A stretch of 64,000 nt of DNA. Source: Tillus elongatus. Taxonomy: Eukaryota > Arthropoda > Insecta > Coleoptera > Cleridae. Shown here one piece after another: positions 1 through 9,775 of this stretch. Positions within the stretch are counted from its first letter, which is position 1, and every line of letters begins with the position of its first letter. The stretch covers positions 137,202,063 through 137,266,062 of the forward strand of contig OZ023263.1 of NCBI GenBank assembly GCA_964006375.1, read 5' to 3'. A model generated the notes under the pieces. That model did not search any database and was not told the DNA's origin. It saw only the letters and a list, made by a program, of their open reading frames with translations. A program made the position numbers and the translations under genes.

Positions 1-325
1 AATTATCATGGTAAATGTGTATGGATTTTCAGGAATTAGTAAAGTGTATAGTTGATAATAAGTATAATCTGATTCACTTACTAGCGGTATTCCTACTTGA
101 AATATAATTTTGAAGTCAATTTGAACAATTTTAATTTAAACATTTTTTTCATATAGATTTAGATCACTGGTTGTTATCAATCTTGAATTGGTTACGTAAT
201 TTTGTATCTTACTGAGTTCATTTAGTATAAATTTGGGTTTCGATATAGATGTGTGAAATATTCCTAATTTTGAAAAGGTGATCGCATTTTCGGTTGTCAA
301 AATTATTTCTTGGAACATTATTTGT
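1..325 (-). pseudogene. Errantivirus-type envelope protein, downstream fragment (relic)
   Basis: The minus strand reads as the middle and later ectodomain of an insect errantivirus (gypsy-group) envelope protein, a relative of baculovirus F fusion proteins. The stretch around ENAITFSKLGIFH (about 180-285) matches the conserved 'A-x-x-F-A-x-L-x-x-x-H-x-S-I' region of that family, and the downstream reading (1-135) contains the 'IPLVS' and 'YxLY' features that follow it. One in-frame stop lies near 136. The fragment runs off the window's left edge. It is cut on its upstream side by a LINE insertion at about 325, beyond which an upstream part of the same kind of protein continues (1336-1935). 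It is a dead copy inside a host intron. Confidence 0.6.
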
Positions 326-1335
326 ATCCAATTAATGCAGGAGTTCCTCAAGGTTCAGCTTTAGCCCCTACTTTGTTTCTTCTCCACATCAATGACCCCC
401 TCTCTAGCACATCCAACCCAGTTCACAGCTACGCGGACGACAGCACCCTCCATTCAAATATACAATATTCTAACCCTGTCTCTTTAGCCCAATTAGATGA
501 GGATCGCAGACTCATGGAGGGTTCTGTCTCCGTGGATCTCCAAAAAATATTAGACTGGGGAAGTAGAAATCTTGTACAATTCAACCCCACCAAAACTAAG
601 TCTTGCTTTCTTTCTCACAAGAGATACACCAGCCCTAGACCCATCACAATGAACAACCAAGTTATTCAAAGTAATGAGTCCTTTTCTCTTGTTGGCATTT
701 CTGTGGATCGAAATCTTAATTGGCACCAACATGTCACATTAATTGCAGAAGCGGCTGCTAAGAAATTAGGTTTCCTCTTCCGAGCTCGCAAATACTTTTC
801 ACCAGCTAATCTCTATACCTTATATACTTCACAAATAAGGCCAAACCTCGAATACTGCTCCCACATCTGAGGTGCCGCTGCCGCTTCTACACTCGCTATC
901 CTGGACTCCATTCGAAAGAGAGCTATACGTCTCATCGGTGACCCTACCCTCACCCAAAGGCTGCCATCCCTTGCTCACCGACGTGCCGTTGGTGACCTCT
1001 CTCTCTCTCTTTTATAGATATCTGCACGGGCTCTGCTCAAAGGAGCTTTCCTCCATAGTTCCCCACCTGCTGCCCCCAACAGATCTACCAGGAAAACAGA
1101 GCGAATGCACCCTTTTACTGTCGAGGTCACCAGACTTAGAACATCTTGTTATGCCCGCTCTTTTGCCCCGAGGACTTCCAAGTTGTGGAATTCCTTGCCG
1201 GCACATGTTTTTCCTTCTCCTCCGAACCTCCAAACCTTCAAGTCCAGAATTAACAAGCTGCCTCTTTCCTCCTTGTCAACACCCACGGTACGATAGTATT
1301 TAGGCTATAAGCCCTCGTGGTGTGTTGAGGAAATT
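324..1335 (+). mobile_element. CR1/Jockey-group LINE, 5'-truncated copy A
   Basis: Reverse-transcriptase sequence starts at the AGVPQGSALAPTLF box and includes the catalytic YADD box (SYADDST, about 430-450). It continues through the thumb region (LVGISVDRNLNWHQH) and the usual C-terminal 'RTSKLWNSLPA' block in another frame at about 1165-1200. A TGA at 868-870 and frameshifts after it make the copy inactive. The 3' end is AT/A-rich (about 1300-1350). The copy sits inside the envelope relic, splitting it. A near-identical copy at 2953-3835 begins at the same base of the element (TATCCAATTAATGCAGG). Confidence 0.85.
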
Positions 1336-1935
1336 AAAAAAAATAAAAATTTAGCAAATACCCAATCAGTGTCAGTAACTATAGCTGTTTTATCCGGTGA
1401 TAATGTGTCAGTTGTTCGCTCCTGAGATCATCAACTGTATTTTCTAGTTCGTTTATTCTTTTTACTATTGTGTCCTAATTATGAATCAATTTGGTTATAG
1501 TTTGATTGAATTCCGATACTGCTTCTAACATTAAAGAAGTTTGAGATTCCCTATGTCGTGAACTTTTTTTTGGTCTTTTGTTAACACCTCTAACGTCTTG
1601 CGAATCGAGATTACCGGTGATTGATTTAGAAATTGAACCTAATCCCTTTATCATACCATGTGTCTTTCTATTATTGTCGATATTCATATTTGGAAAAATC
1701 CTGTAAAATATATCATCTATGCTACTTATAGTAAAATTAAGAGTTAATATGAAATTATGATATTCTGAATAGTAGTCAGTCGTTATTACTTTTACAGTGG
1801 CTATGTAGTATTGTTTTATCCTGTCATAGTCATTGCATAATTTTGTCATGTATGTGCAGTAACTTCCATCCGTTGTTCTCTGAATATTCTGTCCCTATAT
1901 TTCTGGGTAGCATGCCTGGATTGTCAGTCAAGTCA
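1336..1935 (-). pseudogene. Errantivirus-type envelope protein, upstream fragment (relic)
   Basis: The minus strand carries an open stretch (1849-1475) with the motif GMIKGLGSISKSITGNLD. This matches the region just after the furin-type cleavage site of insect errantivirus envelope/F-like proteins, which normally reads GLxNxxGSxxKxxxGNLD. A basic cleavage motif is not convincingly preserved before it. An in-frame stop at 1475 is followed by a heptad-like stretch (VKRINELENTVDDL) and a second stop. The upstream side (1850-1935) keeps a weak match to the protein's N-terminal part. The remainder of the gene lies beyond the LINE, at 1-325. Non-functional. Confidence 0.65.
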
Positions 1936-2265
1936 TATATCTGGCCACCTATTCCTGCTGTAAGACACCTGAAAGGTGTAAATTTCTTAAAAGGGCTATA
2001 GTGTGTTCGTCATTTTTATGGTTTACTAGAATAGCTTTGTTATGTTCTACGAGTGAAACTATTGAATATGGTCCTGAAAATGGATTTTAATGTTGCTTAT
2101 GGAATCCGGGAGGGATTTTTTTATATACGATGTCGACCTCTTTAAACGGTTGATTAGTATTCTTGTTAGTCCGTTGTAATATTTTGATTTTTTGAATTTT
2201 CGATACGGCTTCTTATTATGTCATAATTTGCATTAGTTCTTTATGTTGAATGTTGTATTCTTGGG
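1936..2265 (-). pseudogene. Gypsy/errantivirus-like integrase C-terminal fragment
   Basis: Minus-strand reading gives a short stretch with EVDIVYKKIPPGFHKQH followed by FSGPYSIV. This corresponds to the C-terminal, DNA-binding end of gypsy-group integrases (G/D-x-V-Y-x-K ... K-x-x-P-x-F-x-GP-x-x-V). Stops and a frameshift interrupt it. It lies immediately upstream of the env relic in the order expected for pol-env of one retroelement. The catalytic core and the rest of pol are absent because a hAT relic abuts at about 2270. Confidence 0.55.
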
Positions 2266-2274
2266 TAATATTAC

Positions 2275-2760
2275 CTCCGGGTCGTATTTGAACAATTTAA
2301 AGAACACCGTAAGGATTTTCCAACTGATCTAATAACTAATTTAACCAGCTTTTATAAAAATACGTTCGATAAACAGAAACTGATCAACGAGCTAGAAGTT
2401 ATATATTACGACGAACAATTTAAAAAACTAAATGGAGAAGCAATGTTAAATAATTTTGTGGTTAACGATTTTCGAAAAATATTTACCGAGGCTTATAAAC
2501 TATTCGTTTTAATCGCGACAATTCTAGCAACAAGTACCTCAGTTGAGAGCAATGTTTCTTGTTTAAAGCGTATTAAAACTTACAGCAGAATTTCGATGAA
2601 GATTGACCGCTAATCAAGTCTTGCACTTATTTAGATAGAAAAAGAGTTGTTATGTTTTCTCCAAGATCAAGATTCAGATGAATTTGCGAATAATATAATA
2701 AATAAATTATCATTAATAAAAGACAGACGTATAAGTTTAATTTATAAAAAGTAACTGTCA
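2275..2760 (+). pseudogene. hAT-superfamily transposase, C-terminal dimerisation region (relic)
   Basis: A plus-strand reading contains the hAT C-terminal dimerisation signature: a hydrophobic segment followed by ATSTSVESNVSCLKRIKTY (family consensus ATSASAERSFSxLKxIKT), then remnants of SLALI and IEKELL. One in-frame stop follows 'SMKIDR' at about 2611-2613 and another lies shortly after. The DDE catalytic residues and zinc-finger region are missing upstream. No terminal repeats or target-site duplication could be matched. Confidence 0.75.
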
Positions 2761-2952
2761 TTTTCAAACGAGGTTGGGTTATGGTTAGGCTGTGAGGGAA
2801 GGAGGAGGCCTACATCGCGTAAATTAACTATATTGAAGTAATACCAATTTAAATGCAAACGCGCAGACATTTTCTTATTTTTATAAATTATTTAAGCGGG
2901 ATATGCTTTGCAATTCAGAATTACTCTAAACTATATTCATTCACCATTCCTC

Positions 2953-3835
2953 TAAACTATATCCAATTAATGCAGGAGCTCCTCAAGGTTCAGCTTTAGC
3001 CCCTACTTTGTTTTTTCTCCACATCAATGACCTCCGCTCTAGCACATCCAACCCAGTTCACAGTTACGCGGACGACAGCACCCTCCACTCAAATATACAA
3101 TATTCTAAGCCTGTCTCTTTGGCCCAACTAGATGAGGATCGCAGACACATGGAGGGGGTCTGTCTCCGTGGATCTCCAAAAAATATTAGATTGGGGAAGT
3201 AGAAATCTTGTACAATTCAACCCCACCAAATCTCAGTCTTGCTTTCTTTCTCATAAAAGATACACCAGCCCTAGAACCATCACAATGAACAACCAAGTTA
3301 TTCAAAGTAATGAGTCCTTTTCACTTGTTGGCATTTCTCTGGATCGAAATCTCAATTGGCACCAACATGTCACATCAATTGCAGAAGCGGCTGTTAAGAA
3401 ATTAGGTCTCCTCTTCCGGGCTCGCGAATACTTTTCACCAGCTAATCCCTACCATCACCCAAAGGCTGCCATCCCTTGCCCACCGACGTGACGTTGGTGA
3501 CCTCTCTCTCTTTTATAGATATCTGCACGGGCAGTGCTAAGAGGAGCTTTCTTCCATAGTTCCTCCACCTGCTGCCCCCAACAGATCTACCAGGGGAACA
3601 GAGCGAATGCACCCTTTTACTGTCCAGGTCACCAGACATAGAACATCTTGTTATGCCCGCTCTTTTGTCTCGAGGACTTCCAAGTTGTGGAACTCCTTGC
3701 CGGCACATGTTTTTCCTTCTCCTCCGAACCTCCAAACCTTCAAGTCCAGAATTAACAAGTTGCCTGTTTCCTCCTTGTCGACACCCACGGTACGATAGTA
3801 TTTAGGCTGTAAGCTCTCGTGGTGTGTTGTTGAAA
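2953..3835 (+). mobile_element. CR1/Jockey-group LINE, 5'-truncated copy B
   Basis: Near-identical to copy A (324-1335), starting at the same point (TATCCAATTAATGCAGG) just before the PQGSALAPTLF box. It keeps SYADDST (about 3060-3080) and LVGISLDRNLNWHQH. It has a one-base insertion near 3160 (GGAGGGGGTCTG) that shifts the frame. It also lacks about 125 bp around 3451, joining 'CTAATCCCTACC' directly to the 'ATCACCCAAAGG' segment. The 3' end (ACACCCACGGTACGATAGTA...) is shared with copy A and ends in A-rich sequence. Confidence 0.85.
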
Positions 3836-3859
3836 TAAAAAAATTAAAAATTCGCGCAC

Positions 3860-4240
3860 TGTCGCCTACCCAAGCCAGAGGGGCACGAGCCGCCACTGCT
3901 TTTAGTACCTTAAAAACACAAAATTGCGTTGTATCTAGGAAGAGTGACCCACAAGACACAGATGTTAAAATGGCTGGTGAAATACTGACCATAAAACAGC
4001 CTTATTACATTGGGTATAACAGTTGAAGAGGATATGTGCTGGCATCTACATCTGTCGAATATGGCGAAGGTTGCAGCGGAGAAGTTTGGGTTTCTGTGTA
4101 CAATTTCATTTTCACAACAGCAGCTTCTTACACTATGTAAGGCACACAATCGTCCACAGTTGCAATGTTGCACGTATGTCTGCGGGGTTGCCAGAAGACC
4201 ACCTCATGTATCTCTTTCCATTCAGAAGCGAGGTCTGCAC
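3860..4240 (+). pseudogene. Fragment of another CR1/Jockey-type LINE reverse transcriptase
   Basis: A short reading frame (about 4010-4240) contains LGITVEEDMCWHLHLSNMA and then AAEKFGFL, PQLQCCTYVCG and SIQKRGL. These correspond to the RT thumb and connection blocks of CR1/Jockey elements (LGIxxxxxLxWxxH ... KxxxLxRxxxxFxxxQxxxLYxxxIRPxxEY). It is more diverged than the two neighbouring copies and belongs to a different subfamily. The upstream part (3860-4005) contains stops. Confidence 0.6.
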
Positions 4241-4752
4241 AATATAAAAGGTTCATTTATCACCGTCAATCTCACCCCTCATAATCAAAGAATAAAGGGT
4301 GGGAGCTCTTATACCCACACAATCATCGACATTGTTAATTAGAAGTTAATTCGATAGTTACTCCCTTCAAGACCTTTAGTCGGAAAAATTCGTTTAACCA
4401 AATGCGCACGCATGTAGTGTCAAGTTATCAACTTATCGGACAGCTCGCTTTAAATCCTCGTTCTTTTCCAAAACAAGTAAACTTTGGCGGACATATATCA
4501 GGAGACAAATAATCTCCCGCTATTAAAAAAGCCATTTAACACCCAGAACGGTAAGGTTCATGATGTCTTAGATTTCGATTTTTATGAACTATTTTACTAG
4601 AAAAAAATGTTAATTGCTTGTTTATAAGTTAGGATTCCTAAATGCTACAAAATATAATATAAATTTAAAATATAGTTCAATGGAATCAAATAATACAAAT
4701 CACGGTTTTCAAATTAGTGTTCTGGTCTTTAAAGAAAGAAAACTTTTCTTAC
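4241..4752. other. Intronic sequence with no recognisable feature
   Basis: AT-rich intron between the LINE fragment and the most 3' visible Ig exon. I see no open frame, RNA gene or repeat that I can name here. Confidence 0.5.
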
Positions 4753-5061
4753 CAATAACTGATATCGTCGCTGGTCGAGAAGCAACTGGGTCGAATCCTT
4801 CAGTCACAACTTCACAGATATACTCGCCTCGATCTGAAGTTTGTGTAGAATGAATTATTAAGGTGCCATTTTCTCTAAAAATGTTGATTCTAGCATGTTT
4901 CAAATGTAATTCTTCTTGGTCGTGCTTCAATAGCTTTGAATCTTTCCTCCATCTGATTACAGTGTGATCACGAAAATCTGACTCGTAATCGCAAGTCAAA
5001 AGTGACAACCCATTTTCATCAACAGTGATGCTTTGTGGATGAAGTGTTATTAAGGGTTTCT
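4753..5061 (-). CDS. PTK7/off-track-like receptor, Ig-domain exon (most 3' in window)
   Basis: This exon encodes a whole Ig domain. It is bounded by an acceptor (TTTGTAG before 5061) and a donor (GTAAGA after 4753). Visible landmarks are the first Cys in SLLTCDYES, the core Trp in VIRWRKDSK, and the D-x-G-x-Y-x-C block as SDRGEYICEV. It begins EKPLITLHPQSITV and ends ATISVIG. The exon is 309 nt, a multiple of three. It is the last exon found before the left edge; the transmembrane and kinase-like exons would lie outside the window. The assignment to PTK7/off-track rests on the order and wording of the upstream domains; hemicentin- or contactin-like Ig proteins are the alternative. Confidence 0.7.
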
Positions 5062-5268
5062 CTACAAAGATGGAAAAACAATATAAAATATTGTCCAGAT
5101 AAAAGGCTAGTGCATGCTCGACTGGTTAAGTATGGTAAAAATGAAATGTCATCCGCACCAAAATATTTTGGTATTTGAAGAAAAACCCAGTTAAAACATA
5201 CATTCTTGCTATATACAGTATTTAGGTCTTTTGTGGATAGGATGATAGGAACATTGGATAACACTTAC

Positions 5269-5413
5269 TTGTAACTACCAAATCAAAATATTTTTCACTC
5301 TTTCCCGCTATATTTTCGGCAACGCAAGTATATCTTCCAGCATGCTGATCTTTGACAGTCTCGATAATTATACGGCCATCATCATCAACTCTTGTTTCCC
5401 CTGTATCAGAAAT
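5269..5413 (-). CDS. PTK7/off-track-like receptor, second half of an Ig domain
   Basis: Exon with acceptor TTTTGCAG and donor GTAAGT, 145 nt. It encodes ISDTGETRVDDDGRIIIET, followed by the Ig hallmark HAGRYTCVAENIAGK and YFDLVVT. It completes the domain begun by the exon at 5474-5628. The pairing 'WW...H-T | G-x-R-x-x-x-D-G-x-I' followed by 'GRYTCVAENxAG' is what suggests the fourth Ig domain of PTK7/off-track. Confidence 0.75.
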
Positions 5414-5473
5414 CTGCAAAATATACAAGACTTGAGTCACTTAATGTATAATTTCAATACAGAAAAACATTAC

Positions 5474-5628
5474 CGTATGGCCTTGGGAATTTAGCCACCA
5501 TTTTTTAGCAAGCGGCAAACTATGTGGTTCTAAACAAGTTATTTGGAAGTAAGATCGTTCGGGCACAATTTTTCTGTGGTTTGCTGGCAATAGTGGTTCA
5601 AATGAACTTTCAGTGAAATTGTTGATGT
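5474..5628 (-). CDS. PTK7/off-track-like receptor, first half of an Ig domain
   Basis: Exon with acceptor ATCTTTCAG and donor GTAATG, 155 nt. The protein reads INNFTESSFEPLLPANHRKI, then FQITCLEPHSLPLAKKWWLN. The 'FEP ... C-L-x-P-x-x-L-P-x-x-x-x-WW' pattern is close to human PTK7 ('FEP ... TCLPPKGLPEPSVWWE'), which is the strongest single clue to the gene's identity. An N-glycosylation site (NFT) is present. Confidence 0.75.
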
Positions 5629-5754
5629 CTGAAAGATACAGTAAATACATTATCAAATTGGCTATTTTTGCGTAAACAATTTTTGAATACAAGTACACTT
5701 TGGAGAACGCAATTCACCACATCACATTGTTAACACCTGACAACATTGTTAACA

Positions 5755-5795
5755 CCTGACAATCTTTTCCCTAACTAGGTAAGCATCATCAGACG
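5755..5795 (-). ncRNA. Degenerate hammerhead ribozyme-like motif
   Basis: The minus strand contains CTGATGA, a stem-II-like segment (TACC/GTTAGG), GAAAAG, and then GTC followed by AGG. This is the same order as the better-preserved 41-nt hammerhead modules elsewhere in this window (7867-7907, 34977-35017). The GAAAC box and stem II are degraded. It is probably the remnant of a Penelope-like element end. Confidence 0.5.
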
Positions 5796-5859
5796 ATAAA
5801 TAAAAATGAAATTATTCATTCTCTGTTGTGTGTGGGTGTGTGTATGTGTAAACACATAA

Positions 5860-6140
5860 AAAGTTTAACTGACCCTAAATATGGATTCTAGGTTCTAGGA
5901 GCTCTCAGTCGCGCCCATTTGAAGAAATTTTCCGAAAGTCTCACCATGGTGACCTCTCTATTAGTGAATTTTCTTAATGAAAATGTACTAAAAAGATAGG
6001 TACCTATTACTAAATTTCCTCAAACTCGGCGCATTATTTTTTGAGTTATCGGATAAAAATAAACTACCCCGAATATAGCTTCTAGGGGTTCTGGTTCGCG
6101 CTCATTTGAACAAATCTTAACTAAACCTAAAAGCCGCGAT
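5860..6140. repeat. Diverged pieces of the (TA)n-centred dispersed repeat
   Basis: Contains decayed blocks of the family described at 44475-45473: 'ACTGACCC...ATATGGATTCTAGG', 'TTGAAGAAATTTT', 'TTAGTGAATTTTC' and 'ATTATTTTTTGAGTTATCGG', repeated in part at 6055-6125. The TA core itself is absent. Confidence 0.55.
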
Positions 6141-6159
6141 ATCCGTCACTATCTTGGAA

Positions 6160-6433
6160 AATCTGCCGAACCCCTGCCTTAATGTAAGGACGGTGGGGAT
6201 ATTTAACGTGCCCAACATCACATGGACACGAGGCCGACGGCTTTACGCCCGCTTCGAATGGCGGAACGTGCAGAGATTCAACTTGCTCAAATACAATGCC
6301 ACAACCTTGGTTAATGTTAATTGTACCGTATGTACTGAAAAGGGAAAACCCCGGGAATCGAACCCAGTAGCCCTCAGTTCAGAGGTACACGTCCTTACTA
6401 CTGAACCACCGAGGAAATTAGAAACATGAAACA
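6160..6433 (-). mobile_element. tRNA-derived SINE, copy 1
   Basis: The minus strand begins with a tRNA-like head: an A-box-like GGTTCAGTAGTAAGG and a B box GGTTCGATTCC about 45 nt apart. A non-tRNA body follows (GAATCTCTGCACGTTCCGCC, CACGTTAAATATCCCC). The same head and body occur at 30430-30690 (minus) and 56082-56330 (plus), which shows this is a dispersed family and not a functional tRNA gene. No cloverleaf with a paired acceptor stem can be closed. Confidence 0.8.
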
Positions 6434-7288
6434 TATATTTATATACAATTTTTCTGATAGTTTTAAGATTTACGCTTGAACGCGAGAATTTACGTTTCTG
6501 CTATGCAACGACTTTCGTAACTACGGCTACTTAAGACTTGACTGTAACATTAGGTTGAACATATTTTTATTTTCTGTTATCTTAAGATGCATTTCAGACT
6601 TTCAGTAATTAAAAAAATATTATGAATTACAATTAGTCACCTACTCCTTTCTCGCAACCGTCCTTTTTTGAGAAAGACTACAAAATACATTGTTTGTTTG
6701 TTTTTTTTTTTCTTCACTTAAATTTGACTATGTTGCCGCAAAACAAACAAACTTTTAGGTTGTCTTAATTTTTTGCATTTTATTTTTAGCAATGTATGGT
6801 CACAGAATTATATCTAGGCTGTAGTCATTTATCTGTGATACATGCCCATACTAACGCATTTTAATTAAACAGCGTAAACGAAAATGAAAACCAAAATAAT
6901 GTTTTTATATAATTTAGAGAAATGTTTGACATTTCTGTTGAAAAAAAATACAACGAAATTCCACATTCCAAGGCAATAAGCTGCGTCTGAAATTGCTTAA
7001 CTTTAATTACTCACAATTAAGCCTCTGTAGGCTAGATGAAATATGCAACATTTGGAACTCTGCAAATACTTCTCACCTTGCCTCAACCAATGCTTTAGCA
7101 CTTCATAAAGTCAAACATTCAACGAAAGTGCACCTCACAGAATACTAGTTTGTTAGACTACATGATTCTATCTAACTAAACCAATTTCACATTAAGATAA
7201 GCCAGTCTTTTAACAATGTCGAATTATCGAACTATAATTCAGGCCGTGTTCAACCTTATTCAACTGTTTTGAACTTCGCCGTACTTAC
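6434..7288. other. Intronic sequence with no recognisable feature
   Basis: AT-rich intron of the Ig-domain gene. I see no convincing open frame or named repeat. Confidence 0.5.
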
Positions 7289-7425
7289 ATGCCATCTTCA
7301 ATTCAGCCGTGTAACTTTGAGGAACTTCCGTCGACTCGCTCTTGATTCCGGTACAACTGTAAAGTCCTTCATCCGATTTCTGAACATTATTGAGTTGTAA
7401 AGTTCCGTTTGAATAAACAGTTATT
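7289..7425 (-). CDS. PTK7/off-track-like receptor, second half of an Ig domain
   Basis: Exon with acceptor CTATTTCAG and donor GTAAGT, 137 nt. It encodes ITVYSNGTLQLNNVQKSDEG, then LYSCTGIKS and SYTAELKM. The 'NGxLxLxxVxxxDxGxYxCxG' block followed by an 'A-x-L' strand resembles the third Ig domain of PTK7 ('NGSLLLTQV...GIYRCIGQ...EATLHLA'). It joins the exon at 7515-7656 upstream and 5474-5628 downstream. Confidence 0.75.
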
Positions 7426-7514
7426 CTGAAATAGAATCGGTCTATAAAATTATGAACCCCAGCAAGACATGTTTAAGCTATTTGGAAAAGTATTTGCCTA
7501 TTTTGATTTATTAC

Positions 7515-7656
7515 CTGTTATTTGCTTCCAGTCGATTTTCCTCGAAATACCATTCAATTACGTCAGCGTGTTCATAGACGCAGTCGAAGTAGGTCGTACC
7601 ACCTTTTTTAACTAACTGATTCCTTGGTACAATTTGTATTAATGGAGTGTGATTAC
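7515..7656 (-). CDS. PTK7/off-track-like receptor, first half of an Ig domain
   Basis: Exon with acceptor TTATTTTAG and donor GTAATA, 142 nt. It encodes a domain start (HTPLIQIVPRNQLVKKGG), then YFDCVYEHADVIEWYFEEN with the first Ig cysteine and core tryptophan. The domain is completed by the exon at 7289-7425. Confidence 0.7.
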
Positions 7657-7866
7657 CTAAAATAATTGATCTTGTATAAAAAGTGCTAAATCAGTATACC
7701 TTTTCATGTGTCCAATATTCTTATTTTATAATATTATACTCTCGAATTCATTTTTGAACACACAAGGAACAATGCTAGATAAATGAGAAAAGCTCTTTAA
7801 TCATATTTGCATGTTATAAGTACAATTTGGATAACCCAGTTCATCACCACACAGTTTTTTTGTAGA

Positions 7867-7907
7867 CCTGACGATCGTTTCGCTAACAAAGTTAGCACCA
7901 TCAGAGG
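7867..7907 (-). ncRNA. Hammerhead ribozyme, near-consensus (41 nt)
   Basis: The minus strand reads CCT, CTGATGG, a 6-bp stem II (GCTAAC / GTTAGC, loop TTT), GAAAC, GATC, GTC, AGG. CCT can pair with AGG as stem I. The C/G around GATC gives the very short stem III typical of minimal type I hammerheads known from Penelope-like elements. Only the last base of the CUGAUGA box (A to G) departs from the catalytic core. GTC is the predicted cleavage triplet. Confidence 0.75.
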
Positions 7908-7991
7908 GATGAATAAAGTTAGAGTTTATTCATCCCTCTGATGAATAAAGTTAGAGTTTATTCGTCCCTCTGATGTCAGAGTTTATTCATC

Positions 7992-8032
7992 CCTCTGATG
8001 ACGCTAAATTTGTTAGCGAAACGATCGGAAGG
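7992..8032 (+). ncRNA. Hammerhead ribozyme-like module, cleavage triplet mutated
   Basis: The plus strand reads CCT, CTGATGA, stem II (GCTAAA / GTTAGC), GAAAC, GATC, GGA, AGG. Both core boxes are intact, but the cleavage triplet GTC has become GGA. It faces away from the copy at 7867-7907, within the same inverted pair. Confidence 0.7.
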
Positions 8033-8719
8033 TCTAAAAACTGTGTTGTGATGAACTGTGTTCTTCAAATTGTACGTATTAGTGCTCATCGCAGGTTACA
8101 AACTTCACTCGTTTGCATGTCGCTAACATATTTTTCATTTTTTAATCAATTCATTTGACAGAATGTGACAATCTGGTTAAAAATAATTTTACACTAGCAC
8201 GACCTTATGTTGACGAAATTCAATCAAAAGCAACGAATTACCGATATATTATTGACCAAACAATAAATTAATCTAGAGATGTGACCAAGTAAATTCATCT
8301 TTTTGACAATGTTGGTTGCATCTTCTGCCTGAACTGCTTATGTTCTTAGCACGTATAATATCGGGGTTAAGGAGTCGCGGGCTAAAGGACTCCAGGGGGC
8401 AAGCTGAGGAAGTGGAAATAACAACATAAACTTTCGATGAAGCTTTCCCCAAGACCGTCATGCGCGGTAAAAATCCGCATCCTGCACGAGGTGACCCTGC
8501 TAATAACTAAACATGACGGATCTAGACAAGGAGGTCAAACTAAACTCCCCCAATCTACGGTGTCACGTGACCCGTGCCTATGGATGGATGGCACCAGGGC
8601 GATGGTGTCGTGAACGGAACTTCTGGAGTACCGGGCAACCCTCCAGAGTAACCCGCCTTGCACCACACAGGGGGTTCTCATGGTGTGGACAGTATTTCCC
8701 CCATTCTCGTGGGAACAAC

Positions 8720-9768
8720 ATGAAGATAATAAATACATATAAAACCAAAACCAATGAGGCTCGAGGAGTGGCTCCGGCTACAGACTTGTGCCTTGAGTCC
8801 ATTCCGGAAACGGAGACGAGCCAGGGGGCGGCAGCGGACTCTGGAGGTCTCACGACCGGCGTAGATACGGGGGATCAGGGGGTAGCTTCGGCCAGAGACC
8901 TGTCCCCGACACCCAAACTGGAGACTGGGTCCCACCGGAGGGCGGCGAACTCCGCGGACTCCGGGGGCCCCTTCACCAGTGATGACTCTACTGTAAGAGT
9001 AGAGGGACTGCCCCGGCAGTCCAAGCGTCTTGCCGAGGCGCAAAGAAAGACGTTCCGGAGGGCGCAGAAAATGGCGACCGGGACGTGGACGGTCGAGAAA
9101 CCTGAAAAGGCGCAAGAGGGGAGTGCGAGTCAGAAGACGCCGCGCTCCGGCTCTAGCACGCCTACTACAGACAGACCTCCCAAAAGGACCAACGCCGGAA
9201 CACCGGCGCAGACTAGCTCGTATAGGGAGGCTGCGGGGGGCCTCGGGATGGCGGTGATTGACAGACATCATCCTGAGGTCACGCTAGACCAGGGGAACGC
9301 TGACCTGATCCAGGCTGCGGTGGTAGCTGCGGTGGGCTCTCTTCAGGAAGGGGAGAGCCCGCCTCAGTTCCACCGGGCGCGCCTGACAGGGGGCATCCTC
9401 TGGATAACCTGTGCCGGCCCGCAGTCGCGGGACCGGCTGCGGAAAACGATCGGGGGCCTCTGTCAGATTTGGTAGGGGGCAGACTTGACAGCCGTGGAGC
9501 CCAAGGAACTCACAAAGAGACGCAAGGTCCTAGTACGGATCCCTGACACCGTCCCGAAGGAGACGGTGATCAGTAGACTTAAGATCCAGAACCCTGAACT
9601 GGGGACACCACACTGGTCGGTTCTAAGCAGAAAGGCAGAGGAGAAAGGACAGACTCTCGGCTTCTCGATCGACCAGACGTCTTACAGAGCCCTTAAAGGA
9701 ACCTCCTTCAAGGCATTCTGGGGCCTGGGAAGGGCAGCTTCCGCCTACTGGGGAAGCAACTAAGGGTC
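8720..9768 (+). pseudogene. LINE ORF1 (gag-like), frameshifted
   Basis: The long open frame starts in the 5' UTR; the more likely protein start is the ATG at 8720 (MKIINTYKTKTNEARG). It is Ser/Thr/Pro/charged-rich in its first 200 residues. It then has a folded-looking part (AVIDRHHPEVTLDQGNADLI), a stop at 9473-9475, and continuation in another frame from 9485 (VEPKELTKRRKVLVRIPDTV). No CCHC knuckle is visible before the break at 9768. The deleted copy at 18319-19861 lacks the corresponding middle part, from about 8958 to 9600. Confidence 0.7.
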
Positions 9769-9775
9769 AATTGGA

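Larger units (their letters stand above)
7805..8110. repeat. Inverted pair of Penelope-like element ends
   Basis: The left arm (ATAAGTACAATTTGGATAAC, TTCATCACCACACAG) is answered in inverted orientation by the right arm (CTGTGTTGTGATGAACTG, TTCAAATTGTACGTATTAG). Each arm holds one hammerhead-like module. The centre has short direct repeats of 'AGAGTTTATTCATCCCTCTGATG'-type sequence. Related ends occur at 33136-33235 and 34928-36335, where they flank GIY-YIG endonuclease fragments. Confidence 0.7.

Noticed and set aside
6353..6433. Possible tRNA gene (B box and A box on minus strand)
   Set aside because: No closing acceptor stem, and the same head with a shared non-tRNA body occurs three times, so it is a SINE.
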